Assembly: GCF_020884795.1 (NCBI RefSeq)
Contig: NZ_BBZF01000014.1
Location: forward strand, 124,001-188,000
DNA length: 64,000 bases
Origin: Micromonospora okii
GTDB lineage: Bacteria; Actinomycetota; Actinomycetes; Mycobacteriales; Micromonosporaceae
Direction: 5' to 3'
The notes beneath the pieces are model-generated. The model did no database searches, had not been told where the DNA came from, and saw nothing but the letters and a program-made list of their open reading frames with translations. How positions within the stretch are numbered: position 1 is the first letter of the stretch; each line of letters opens with the position of its first letter. Positions 38,125-45,978 of this stretch are shown piece after piece. Both the position numbers and the translations under genes were made by a program.

Positions 38125-39300
38125 TCAGCCGATGGTGCTGCCGAAGACCTCGTCGCGCACCGCGTCGAGGGCGGTGCGCAGCGCCCCGCGCAGGACCGGC
38201 TCCTCGGTCAGCCCGGTCGGCACCACCCGGGGCCGGACCAGGGTGATCGCGGCGACCTCGTGCTGCACCCGCTCGGCCAGCGCCAGCCCGCCGGCCTGCC
38301 CGACCTCCCCGGCGAGCACCACCAGCGGCGGGTCGAGCACCACGCAGGCGCCCGCCACGCCCAGCGCCAGCCGGCGGGCCAGCTCGTCGAGCAGCGGCCC
38401 GCCGGCCGTGCCGGCGGCGACGGCCGCGCGCACCGCGTCGTGGGCCGAGTCGGCGGCGTACCCGTGCTCCCGGGCCGTCGCGAGCACCGCGTCGGCCGCG
38501 GCGATCTGCTGGAACGCCGGCTTCGCCCGGCGCGTGACGTCGCGCGGGATGGGCGCGCCGGGCACCGGCAGGTAGCCGATCTCGCCGGCCGCGCCACTGC
38601 TGCCGTGGTGCAGCCGGCCGCCGAGCATGATCGCCAGACCGATGCCGGCGCCGACCCAGACCAGCACGAACTCGCTGTGCTCCCGGGCCGCCCCGGACTG
38701 CGCCTCGGCGACGGCGGCCAGGTTGACGTCGTTCTCGAAGACCACGGGGAGGTCCAGGTCCTCCCGCAACGCGGCGAGCAGACCCCGGTGCCAGCGCGGC
38801 AGGTTGAAGGCGAACGTGATGTCGCCGGTGCCCGGGTCGACCAGGCCGGGGGTGCCCAGCACCACCCGCCGCACGCCGGACAGCTCGGCCCCGGCGTTGC
38901 TCGCCGCCTGCACGACTGCGTTGTGCACCACGCCGACCGGGTCGTCGGTGTCCTCGGTGGACTGCTCCACCCGGCCGACCACCCGGCCCGTGATGTCCGC
39001 GCAGGCCGCCACGACCCGCTCGGCCCCGACGTCCACCCCGATCACGTACGCCGAGCCGGGGCGCACGGCGTAGAGCTGGGCGTTCGGGCCCCGCCCGCCG
39101 GCCTGCTCGCCGACCCGGGTCACCAGGCCACGCTCCTCCAGCCGCTCGACGAGCTGGGAGGCGGTGACCTTGGACAGCCCGGTCAGCTCGCCGAGCCGGG
39201 CGCGGGTCAGCGGCCCGCGTTCGAGGAGCAGTTCCAGCGCCGCGCGGTCGTTGAGCGCCCGCAACAGGCGGGGGGTGCCGGGCAGCCGGGTCGCACTCAT
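38125..39300 (-). CDS. ROK family transcriptional regulator
   Basis: Encodes 391 residues. An N-terminal winged helix (RAALELLLERGPLTRARLGE then LTGLSKVTASQLVERLEERG, about 18-57) is followed by a ROK sugar-kinase-like domain (VIGVDVGAERV; VVFENDVNLAAVAE; GAAGEIGYLP). The cysteine zinc motif CxCGxxGC usual for ROK proteins is absent. This suggests a DNA-binding repressor that senses a sugar or its phosphate. The ATG at 39298-39300 has GAGGA upstream. It is divergent from the GH3 gene and an AT-rich box lies between them. Confidence 0.88.
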   Translation of the reverse strand: MSATRLPGTPRLLRALNDRAALELLLERGPLTRARLGELTGLSKVTASQLVERLEERGLVTRVGEQAGGRGPNAQLYAVRPGSAYVIGVDVGAERVVAACADITGRVVGRVEQSTEDTDDPVGVVHNAVVQAASNAGAELSGVRRVVLGTPGLVDPGTGDITFAFNLPRWHRGLLAALREDLDLPVVFENDVNLAAVAEAQSGAAREHSEFVLVWVGAGIGLAIMLGGRLHHGSSGAAGEIGYLPVPGAPIPRDVTRRAKPAFQQIAAADAVLATAREHGYAADSAHDAVRAAVAAGTAGGPLLDELARRLALGVAGACVVLDPPLVVLAGEVGQAGGLALAERVQHEVAAITLVRPRVVPTGLTEEPVLRGALRTALDAVRDEVFGSTIG

Positions 39301-39312
39301 GCCACGTCCTCT

Positions 39313-39329
39313 GATTTTCATAAACTTTG
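39313..39329. promoter_or_regulatory. AT-rich candidate ROK operator/promoter
   Basis: GATTTTCATAAACTTTG is the only AT-rich stretch between the ROK gene and the GH3 gene. On the minus strand it reads CAAAGTTTATGAAAATC, close to the TTTAT-containing boxes bound by other ROK/XylR regulators. Not tested. Confidence 0.4.
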
Positions 39330-39470
39330 CCCACCACACCGACCTACGGGCGCGGGGATGACCGTAGCGTAACGGCCGACCCGGGCCGGGGTGACCGCGC
39401 GACCCCCGGCGTCGCGCGGGTATCCGTGGCGGGAAGCGCGTGCCGAACGGCACGGCAGAGGGGAGTTCTC

Positions 39471-40925
39471 GTGGGGATCGATCCAGGACTGCGCCGGCTC
39501 GCGCTGGGCACCCTGCTCGGCGCGTACCCGGGGCCGGTTCCGCCGGACTGGGCCGTCGACCTGGTCGCCGAGGGGCTGGCCGGGCACACGCTGTTCGGCA
39601 CCAACGTGCACGACCCGGCGCAGATCGCGGCGAGCACCGCGACGCTGCGCGCGGCCCGGTCCGACGTGCTCGTCGCCATCGACGAGGAGGGCGGCGACGT
39701 CACCCGGCTCGCCCACGCCACCGGCAGCCCGTACCCGGGCAACGCGGCGCTCGGCGCGGTCGACGACCCGGCGCTGACCCGGCAGGTGTACGCGGCGATC
39801 GGCGGCGACCTGGCCGCCCTCGGGATCACCGTGGACCTCGCGCCCACCGTGGACGTGAACACCGCCGACGAGAACCCGGTGATCGGCACCCGGTCGTTCG
39901 GCGCGAACCCGGCCCGGGTGTCCGTCCACTCGGCCGCCGCCGTCGCCGGCCTCCAGTCCGCCGGGGTCGCCGCCTGCGCCAAGCACTTCCCCGGCCACGG
40001 GGCGACGATGGCCGACTCCCACTACGAACTGCCCACCGTGGAGGTCTCGCCGGCCGTGCTGCGCGAGCGCGACCTGCCGCCGTTCGCGGCGGTCGTCGAC
40101 GCCGGGGTCCAAGCGATCATGACCGCGCACATCCGGGTTCCCGCGCTGACCGGCGACGCCCCGGCCACCTTCAGCCGGGCGGTCCTAGTCGACCTGCTGC
40201 GCCGCGAGTACGGCTTCACCGGAACGGTGGTCACCGACGCGCTGGAGATGAAGGGCGCGGTGCTGGCGGCCGGGGGCGTCGCCCCGGCCGCCGTCCTGGC
40301 GCTGGCCGCCGGGGCGGACCTGCTCTGCATCGGCGCGGAGGTGGACGCGGACCTGGTCGAGCAGGTGGCCGCCGGGATCGTGGCCGCGATCGGGGACGGC
40401 CGGCTGGAGCGCGCCCGGGTGGAGGAGGCCGCCGGCCGGGCCGCCGCGCTCGCCGCCTGGACCCGGGCCGCCGGCACGCCGGCCACCGCCCCCGACCCCG
40501 AGCTGGGGTACGCCGCCGCGCGCCGGGCCGTCCGGGTCGAGGGCGACGTCGCGGGGCTGGGCCGCCCCCTCGTGGTGCAGTTGCACGCCGCCTCCACGAT
40601 CGCGGAGGGCCGGGTGCCGTGGGGCCTCGGGCCGCACCTCGACGGGCTGGAGGAGATCCGGGTGGTGGCTGCCGAGACCGACGCGGCGAGCCTGCGCGGG
40701 CTCGCCGGGGCGCGGCCGATCGTGCTGGTCGGCCGGCACCTGCACCGGCTGCCCGGCGGGGTCGACCTGGTCGACGCACTGGCCGCCGCGCACCCGGTGG
40801 CCGTGGTGGAGATGGGCTGGCCGGGGCGGTGGCGGCCGACGGGTGTCCGCGCCTACGTCACCACGCACGGGGCGAGCCACGCCAACGGCCGGGCGGCGGC
40901 GGAGGCCCTCGGCCTGACCGGCTGA
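39471..40925 (+). CDS. Glycoside hydrolase family 3, NagZ-like beta-N-acetylhexosaminidase
   Basis: Encodes 484 residues. AIDEEGGDVTRL (about 75) and KHFPGHG (about 169) with DSHYELP (His near 183) are NagZ hallmarks; the nucleophile Asp is in VVTDALEM (about 256). The His in the DSH loop is the acid/base found in NagZ rather than the usual GH3 Glu. The C-terminal half resembles the second GH3 domain. No signal peptide, so it acts in the cytoplasm, probably on wall-recycling or chitin fragments. GTG with AGAGGGGAG upstream. The divergent ROK gene is the likely regulator. Confidence 0.9.
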   Translation: MGIDPGLRRLALGTLLGAYPGPVPPDWAVDLVAEGLAGHTLFGTNVHDPAQIAASTATLRAARSDVLVAIDEEGGDVTRLAHATGSPYPGNAALGAVDDPALTRQVYAAIGGDLAALGITVDLAPTVDVNTADENPVIGTRSFGANPARVSVHSAAAVAGLQSAGVAACAKHFPGHGATMADSHYELPTVEVSPAVLRERDLPPFAAVVDAGVQAIMTAHIRVPALTGDAPATFSRAVLVDLLRREYGFTGTVVTDALEMKGAVLAAGGVAPAAVLALAAGADLLCIGAEVDADLVEQVAAGIVAAIGDGRLERARVEEAAGRAAALAAWTRAAGTPATAPDPELGYAAARRAVRVEGDVAGLGRPLVVQLHAASTIAEGRVPWGLGPHLDGLEEIRVVAAETDAASLRGLAGARPIVLVGRHLHRLPGGVDLVDALAAAHPVAVVEMGWPGRWRPTGVRAYVTTHGASHANGRAAAEALGLTG

Positions 40926-41029
40926 CGACACCCGACCCGCGACGCTGCGTCACGACCCCGAGAGACGCCCGGCGCGCTGCGTCGCAGGTCAAGACCGATA
41001 GACGACACCGCCGACCCGCCGGCGACGTC

Positions 41030-41058
41030 TTGCCTGGCCCAATTTCGATACGTAACGT
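41030..41058 (+). promoter_or_regulatory. Candidate promoter in the 285-bp gap
   Basis: TTGCCT (41030-41035) and TAACGT (41053-41058) are separated by 17 nt. Transcription would begin near 41065 and meet the hairpin at 41125-41160 about 90 nt later. The region between 40926 and 41210 holds no gene I can support. Confidence 0.35.
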
Positions 41059-41124
41059 CATGGGCGGGACGACGGCCGGGGCAGCGACCGACCGCCCCGT
41101 GGGGAGGACCTGGGGGGGGAGGCT

Positions 41125-41160
41125 GCGGACCGTGGATCCGGCCCGGGATCCACGGTCCGC
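41125..41160. terminator. 15-bp perfect hairpin
   Basis: GCGGACCGTGGATCC (41125-41139) pairs with GGATCCACGGTCCGC (41146-41160), loop of 6 nt. It lies between two convergent genes and could end transcription from both sides. Confidence 0.75.
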
Positions 41161-41210
41161 GCCCTGCCCGGCCCGCCCCCGGCTCCGCACCGGACGGGCC
41201 GGGCACCGGG

Positions 41211-41915
41211 TCACGGCGGGTACACCCCGTACGACCGCCAGCCGCGATCGGCGAAGCCGGCCGCCTCCGCGACCCGCGCCGAGGCGACGTTGGCCGGGTC
41301 GTGCCGGTATGTCGGCACCGCGCCCTCGGCGAGCACCCGGCGGGCGGCCTGGGCGACCAGCCGGCGGGCCAGCCCCCGGCCCCGGGCGTCCGGCGCGGTG
41401 CCCACGGCCAGCTCGCGCCCGTGGGCGTCGTGCCGCTTGATCGCCGCGGCGGCCAGGTAGCGCCCGTCGGCGTCGCGCACCAGGAGCACCTCGCGGAACA
41501 GCCGCAGCCACCGGGGCAGCCCCGGCCCGGTCGGCGCGGTCCACTCCCCCACGTCGGGCAGCGGGGCGGGGGCCAGCGTCCACCGGAACACGTCGGTGTG
41601 GCACACCCAGTCGGGGTGGTCCACGGCGGCGGGCAGGCCGGCGATCAGCCCGGACCGGCCGGCGAGCGCCCGGACCGCCGGGACGTGCCGGGGCGCGACC
41701 GAGAGCACCGTGCCGCGACCGTCGCCGACCGCGATCGCCGGGCGGAGCCGGCCGTCCCAGGCGGGCAGGACGCGCCGGTGCGAGCGGACCACGTGCAGCC
41801 CGGTGCCGGCGGGCCACTGCCCGAGCCAGGTCGCCAGGTGCAGGTACAACCGCCGGTCGAGCACCCGCCCCGCTCCCTCCGCCACGCGCCGACCGCGCCC
41901 CGAGCCGGCACCCAC
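41211..41915 (-). CDS. GNAT family N-acetyltransferase
   Basis: Encodes 234 residues. The C-terminal half carries a clear acetyl-CoA loop, GTAPDARGRGLARRLVAQAA (about 167-186), followed by NVASARVAEAAGF. The N-terminal half does not match the core fold and might be a separate binding region. Start is uncertain: GTG at 41915 has a weak ribosome-binding site; GTG at 41864 (LDRRLYLHLATW) follows GGAGGGAG and may be the real one. Substrate unknown. Confidence 0.8.
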   Translation of the reverse strand: MGAGSGRGRRVAEGAGRVLDRRLYLHLATWLGQWPAGTGLHVVRSHRRVLPAWDGRLRPAIAVGDGRGTVLSVAPRHVPAVRALAGRSGLIAGLPAAVDHPDWVCHTDVFRWTLAPAPLPDVGEWTAPTGPGLPRWLRLFREVLLVRDADGRYLAAAAIKRHDAHGRELAVGTAPDARGRGLARRLVAQAARRVLAEGAVPTYRHDPANVASARVAEAAGFADRGWRSYGVYPP

Positions 41916-42082
41916 ATGATCACCGTACGCCGACGGCGCTCGGGCCGGGCGGCTCCCGCCGGTTGAGGCGTACGGCCGGCGGGTAGACGTATCCAGAACC
42001 GCCGGGTGGTTGCTCGGTTCGCGTCAGCGGCGCGGAGTCGGGAACCGGAGGCAGCGCTTCCGCGTCACACCTAATTCCATAC

Positions 42083-42304
42083 ATGTACAACTTTCTTTGG
42101 GACGGTATGGTCATGAATCTGCGTGACGACCGGTACGAGCAGGATGTCGAGGGGCGCTGGCGGGCGGCCCAGGTACGGGTTCCGGCGCAGCCGCCGTACC
42201 GGCAGGGGCGGCACACCCGGCGCGCGGAGCCGGCGCTGTCCTGGGCGGAGCTGAACCGGCTCCCGGCCGGGGCCTCGACGCGGCGCGGCCTCAACGCCCG
42301 CTGA
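42083..42304 (+). CDS. Small protein of unknown function
   Basis: A 73-codon frame, or 63 codons from the ATG at 42113. Arg- and Glu-rich (MNLRDDRYEQDVEGRWRAAQ). The region before it is unusually AT-rich for this genome, with TAATTC, TACAAC and CTTTCTTTGGG, which looks like a promoter. GGGAC lies 9 nt before 42113. It converges on the oligoribonuclease gene. No motif is seen; it may be real but evidence is limited to codon bias and the promoter-like sequence. Confidence 0.45.
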   Translation: MYNFLWDGMVMNLRDDRYEQDVEGRWRAAQVRVPAQPPYRQGRHTRRAEPALSWAELNRLPAGASTRRGLNAR

Positions 42305-42360
42305 GCCACGCCGGGGCGGCCTGAACGCCCGCTGGGCCCCGCGCTGGAGAGCGGAACCGC

Positions 42361-42951
42361 TCAGAGTTCGGCGGCGACGGCCTTGGCGGCGTCCACGTCC
42401 GGGCCGGGCAGCGGGACGAAGATCGTCCGGCGGTAGTACTCCAGCTCGCGGATGCTCTCGCGCACGTCGGCCAGCGCCCGGTGGGCCAGGCCCTTGCGCG
42501 GCTGCCCGAAGTACACCCGGGGGTACCAGCGCCGGCACAGCTCCTTGATGGAGGAGACGTCGATCATCCGGTAGTGCAGGTGCGCGTCGAGGCGCGGCAT
42601 GTCCCGGGCGATGAAGCCGCGGTCGGTGGCGATCGAGTTGCCGCACAGCGGTGCGCTGCGCGGGTCCTTCACGTGGCTGGTGACGTAGTCGAGCACCAGG
42701 TCCTCCGCCTCGGCGAGGGTCACCGTGGAACGGCGGACCTCCTCGGTGAGGCCGGACTTGCCGTGCATCGTCCGGACGACCTCCGGCATCCCCTCCAGCG
42801 CCGCCTCGTCGGCGTGGATGACCACGTCGACGCCCTCGCCGAGCACGTTGAGGTCGGGGTCGGTGACGAGCGCGGCGACCTCAATCAGGGCGTCCCTGCC
42901 GAGGTCCAAGCCGGTCATCTCACAGTCGATCCAGACGAGGAGGTCAGCCAC
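42361..42951 (-). CDS. orn: Oligoribonuclease
   Basis: Encodes 196 residues. The 3'-5' exonuclease that breaks down the last 2-5 nt RNA pieces, including pGpG from c-di-GMP breakdown. DEDD set: Asp9 and Glu11 in [10 protein letters not shown], then [17 protein letters not shown] (third Asp) and [17 protein letters not shown] (His and fourth Asp). GTG start at 42951, with TAGGCT 7 nt upstream and no ribosome-binding site, giving a leaderless mRNA. In this window it could finish the work of the GGDEF-EAL protein, by removing pGpG. Confidence 0.96.
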   Translation of the reverse strand: MADLLVWIDCEMTGLDLGRDALIEVAALVTDPDLNVLGEGVDVVIHADEAALEGMPEVVRTMHGKSGLTEEVRRSTVTLAEAEDLVLDYVTSHVKDPRSAPLCGNSIATDRGFIARDMPRLDAHLHYRMIDVSSIKELCRRWYPRVYFGQPRKGLAHRALADVRESIRELEYYRRTIFVPLPGPDVDAAKAVAAEL

Positions 42952-42958
42952 GCCGCAC

Positions 42959-42964
42959 AGCCTA
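42959..42964 (-). promoter_or_regulatory. Leaderless -10 box of orn
   Basis: TAGGCT on the minus strand ends 7 nt before the orn GTG. It is 50 bp from the divergent -10 box of the GT87 gene. Confidence 0.6.
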
Positions 42965-43013
42965 CGCGCAGCCCACGCCACCGCGCCTCGGCACCATCGG
43001 TGGGCCGGACCGC

Positions 43014-43019
43014 TAGGGT
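43014..43019 (+). promoter_or_regulatory. Leaderless -10 box of the GT87 gene
   Basis: TAGGGT ends 6 nt before the GTG at 43026; no ribosome-binding site. Confidence 0.6.
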
Positions 43020-43025
43020 TTCCTC

Positions 43026-44312
43026 GTGCCAGCAGAACCGATCGCGCCACCCTCCGTCACCGTCGACGAGCCGGGTGGCCGTAGGGCCCGCCGGCTGGTC
43101 ACGGTGCTGGCGCTGGCGGCCGTGCTGCCGGCGCTGTACCTGCCCGGGCTGGTGCACGACTTCTTCGATCTGAAGATCTACATGCGGGCCGTGGACTGGT
43201 GGGCCGCCGGCAACCCGCTCTACGACTACGTGCAGCCGGACCGGGTGCAGGGCGCGCTGTACTTCACCTACCCCCCGCTGAGCGCGCTGCTGCTGCGCCC
43301 GTTCGCGCTGCTGCCCCTCGGCCTCACCATCGCGGTCTTCACGGTCCTGACCGGGATCGGCGTGGTGGTGACCACCCGGTGGCTGCTCGCCCCGGTGATC
43401 GCCCGGCACGGCTTGCCCCGGGTGTTCACCCTCACCGTCGGGGTGCTGCTGGTCCTCGCCGTGGAGAGCACCCGGGAGACCATCACCCTCGGCCAGATCA
43501 ACATGCTGCTGGTCGTGCTGATCCTCGCCGACCTCCTCTTCGCCGTGCCGCAGCGGCGACGCTGGGCCGGGGTGGGGATCGGGCTTGCCACGGCGCTCAA
43601 GCTCTTCCCCGGCATCTTCATCGTCTACCTGCTGGCGACCCGGCGGTGGCGGGACGCGGTCGTGGCCTCGGCGACCGCCGCCGGGGCGACCCTGCTCGCG
43701 GCGGCCGTCGCGCCCGGGGACTCGTGGCGGTTCTTCACCCACGAACTGTGGGCCACCGACCGGGTGGGGCGCACCGACTACACCGGCAACCAGTCGCTGT
43801 TCGGCCTGCTCAGCCGGATCACGGCACCGGCCGAGCCGAGCCGGGCGCTGTGGCTCGCGCTGGCCCTGCTGGTCGCCGCGTACGGGCTGTGGCGCGCCGC
43901 CCGGGCCGCCCGCGCGGGAGACCTGCTCACCGGGCTGACCCTGACCGGGCTCGTCGGCGCGCTGGTCAGCCCGATCACCTGGACCCACCACGTCTACTGG
44001 TTCGTCCCGGCGGTGGTGGCGCTGACCGACGCGGCGCTGCGGGCCGACCCGGCGACCCCAGCCGGGCTCCGGCGGCGTCGGTGGCTGACCGGCCTGGCCG
44101 TCGGCACCGGCGCGGTGATCGTCTACGGGGTGGTGTCGTTCCACGACTGGGGCGTGGCCCCGGTGCGCACCGACTCGCCGGGCGAGTTCCTCGTCCGCAA
44201 CGCGTACGTGCTGCTGAGCCTGGTGCTGGTGGCGGCCCTGCCGGTCAGGCGATCGGACGCGCCGGCCGAGTCGGGCGAAAAATCGCGCCAACTGGACAGA
44301 TCTCCCGAGTAG
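43026..44312 (+). CDS. GT87-type membrane mannosyltransferase
   Basis: Encodes 428 residues with about ten membrane helices. [20 protein letters not shown] (about 42-61) holds the loop Asp typical of polyprenyl-phosphomannose-dependent GT-C enzymes, and [15 protein letters not shown] is the next hallmark. Family members (PimE-like, GT87) add alpha-mannose to phosphatidylinositol mannosides or lipoglycans on the outer face. The donor is probably polyprenyl-phosphomannose. Product unknown. It ends near a 12-bp hairpin convergent with the next gene. Confidence 0.88.
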   Translation: MPAEPIAPPSVTVDEPGGRRARRLVTVLALAAVLPALYLPGLVHDFFDLKIYMRAVDWWAAGNPLYDYVQPDRVQGALYFTYPPLSALLLRPFALLPLGLTIAVFTVLTGIGVVVTTRWLLAPVIARHGLPRVFTLTVGVLLVLAVESTRETITLGQINMLLVVLILADLLFAVPQRRRWAGVGIGLATALKLFPGIFIVYLLATRRWRDAVVASATAAGATLLAAAVAPGDSWRFFTHELWATDRVGRTDYTGNQSLFGLLSRITAPAEPSRALWLALALLVAAYGLWRAARAARAGDLLTGLTLTGLVGALVSPITWTHHVYWFVPAVVALTDAALRADPATPAGLRRRRWLTGLAVGTGAVIVYGVVSFHDWGVAPVRTDSPGEFLVRNAYVLLSLVLVAALPVRRSDAPAESGEKSRQLDRSPE

Positions 44313-44382
44313 CGCCGTGAACGGCTAATCTGTCCCATATAGCGGGGAACCCCCCCGCAGCACCGCTCCCCCGGTGCAGAGA

Positions 44383-44413
44383 CGGCCCTCCGCGTCGGCA
44401 GCGCGGAGGGCCG
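44383..44413. terminator. 12-bp hairpin between convergent genes
   Basis: CGGCCCTCCGCG (44383-44394) pairs with CGCGGAGGGCCG (44402-44413), loop of 7 nt, between the GT87 gene and the membrane-protein gene on the other strand. Confidence 0.7.
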
Positions 44414-44427
44414 CTCGCATGAGGGGG

Positions 44428-45081
44428 TCAGGAGCGCTGGCGGGCGCGGAGGCCGCCCGGGGCGGCCGGGCGGAGGCGGCGGGTCTCGAGGCGTACCGGC
44501 TGGGTGGTGGGCTCGGGGGCGAACGGCGGCCAGGCCGGCGGCGCGGCCCGGAGCACCGGGGCCAGGTCGGCGAGGGTGGCGGGGCGGTGGGCCGGGGCGG
44601 CGCCACCGGCGGGGGCCGGACGGCGGGCCGAGGCCGGGGCCGGACCGTGGGCCGGGGCGGGGCCCAGCGCGGGGCGGGGCCGGGCGGCGGACGCGCCCAC
44701 CGCCACGAGCTGCCGGTCGGCGGGGGCGGCCGGGGCGGGTGCGGGGCGCAGGCCGAGCCCGCTGAGCGAGGCGACGCCCAGCCGGCCGGCGAGCACCGGA
44801 ACCTGGTCGGGCTCGACCACGAAGACCACCTCGCGGGGGCGGGCCGGGCGCAGGAGCAGCGCGGCGGAGATCAGCAGCAGCCCACCGAGGGCGCCCAGCA
44901 CCCACGCGGTGACCGGGAACCAGCCGTCGGGCAGCCGCGCCTGGAGGTCCACCACGCCGAGCCGTGCGGTGAAGCCGCCGTCGGCGCGCCGGGCGGCGAG
45001 GCCGAGCGCCACCCCGGCCAGCGTCGCCGGGATACCGATGGTGAGCAGCAGCATGCCGACGAATCCGCGAGCGAACCGCAT
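44428..45081 (-). CDS. Two-helix membrane protein with Ala/Pro-rich tail
   Basis: Encodes 217 residues. Two membrane helices (about 5-28 and 57-78) flank an outside loop of about 30 residues. Residues 85-110 are a folded strand-like stretch (EVVFVVEPDQVPVLAGRLG) and the rest is Ala/Pro/Arg-rich low complexity. AAGGGGAC lies 8 nt before the ATG. I do not recognise the family. The 158 bp after its start, up to the YcnI gene, hold no gene that I can see. Confidence 0.68.
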   Translation of the reverse strand: MRFARGFVGMLLLTIGIPATLAGVALGLAARRADGGFTARLGVVDLQARLPDGWFPVTAWVLGALGGLLLISAALLLRPARPREVVFVVEPDQVPVLAGRLGVASLSGLGLRPAPAPAAPADRQLVAVGASAARPRPALGPAPAHGPAPASARRPAPAGGAAPAHRPATLADLAPVLRAAPPAWPPFAPEPTTQPVRLETRRLRPAAPGGLRARQRS

Positions 45082-45239
45082 CCGTGTCGTCCCCTTCCGT
45101 GGCCAGGTACCCGGCCGACCTTACCGATGCAAAGCGCACATTCAGCCGATATCACCAGCAACGGCGTACGAAGGTGGGCGGAAACGGGGCCGGCCCGCCG
45201 GGACGGACCGGCGGGCCGGCGGACCGGGCGGGAACGGGG

Positions 45240-45965
45240 TCAGGGGCGGGCGGCCGGCTCCCGGCGGGTACGGGCGAACGCGAGCCCGCCGAGCGCCAGG
45301 CCGGCGAGGCCCGCGACCAGGCCGGCGACGCCGAGCGCCGTCCCCGCGCCACCGTCGGAGTCGTCGTCGTCATCGTCGTCGGCGGCGACCGCCGGGGCGG
45401 CCGGTGCCGACGCGCCGGCCGACGGGGCGGCGGTCAGGGTGAGCACCGAGGCGGGGTTCTCCGGCTCCTCGCCGCCCGGGGCCGGCTCCTCGATCCAGCG
45501 CACCACGTTGCCGTCGGAGTACGTCTGGAGCGTCTTGAACACCATCCGGTCCGTCTGGGGCAGCGGCCCCATCGAGACCGGGAACTCCTGGAACTGGCCC
45601 GGCTTGACGCCCGCGTCCCCGGCCGCCGTCCAGGTGATCTTCGAGATCGCCTCGGTGACCTCACTGCCGTGCACCTGCACCGGCGGGTCGACCTTGCGCC
45701 GCTCCAGCGCCACCGTCCAGCCCGGCACCGGCATCGTCGACACCGAGCCGACCGGCGCGTTCTCCGGCAGCACCACCTCGACCTTGGTGGTGGACGCCTC
45801 GTCGCTCTCGTTCGGCACCCGGAACGCGAACCGGCCGTACCCGCCCTGCGCCGCCTCCTCCGGGTTGATCGAGACGTGCGCGGAGGCGGGGACGGCCGGG
45901 CCGAGGACCACGGCGGCGACGCCGAGGGCGAGGGCGGCGGTTACGGAACGCCGGTGACGGAGCAT
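45240..45965 (-). CDS. YcnI-family copper-binding protein
   Basis: Encodes 241 residues. A Sec signal peptide ends at ASA-His30, leaving an N-terminal His (HVSINPEEAAQGGYGRFAF), the DUF1775/YcnI layout, in which N-terminal His and other residues bind copper. The domain spans 30-180 (VPNESDEASTTKVEVVLPE, FKTLQTYSDGNVVRW), then an Asp-rich linker (a run of seven Asp) and one C-terminal membrane helix. It is 13 bp after the CopC-CopD gene, so the two are one operon. Role: extracytoplasmic copper handling. Confidence 0.88.
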   Translation of the reverse strand: MLRHRRSVTAALALGVAAVVLGPAVPASAHVSINPEEAAQGGYGRFAFRVPNESDEASTTKVEVVLPENAPVGSVSTMPVPGWTVALERRKVDPPVQVHGSEVTEAISKITWTAAGDAGVKPGQFQEFPVSMGPLPQTDRMVFKTLQTYSDGNVVRWIEEPAPGGEEPENPASVLTLTAAPSAGASAPAAPAVAADDDDDDDSDGGAGTALGVAGLVAGLAGLALGGLAFARTRREPAARP

Positions 45966-45978
45966 GGAAGGAACCCTT

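Noticed and set aside
41060..41440. Frame starting at the ATG after the TAACGT box
   Set aside because: It runs through the hairpin and antisense to the GNAT gene; the composition is Arg/Pro-rich.
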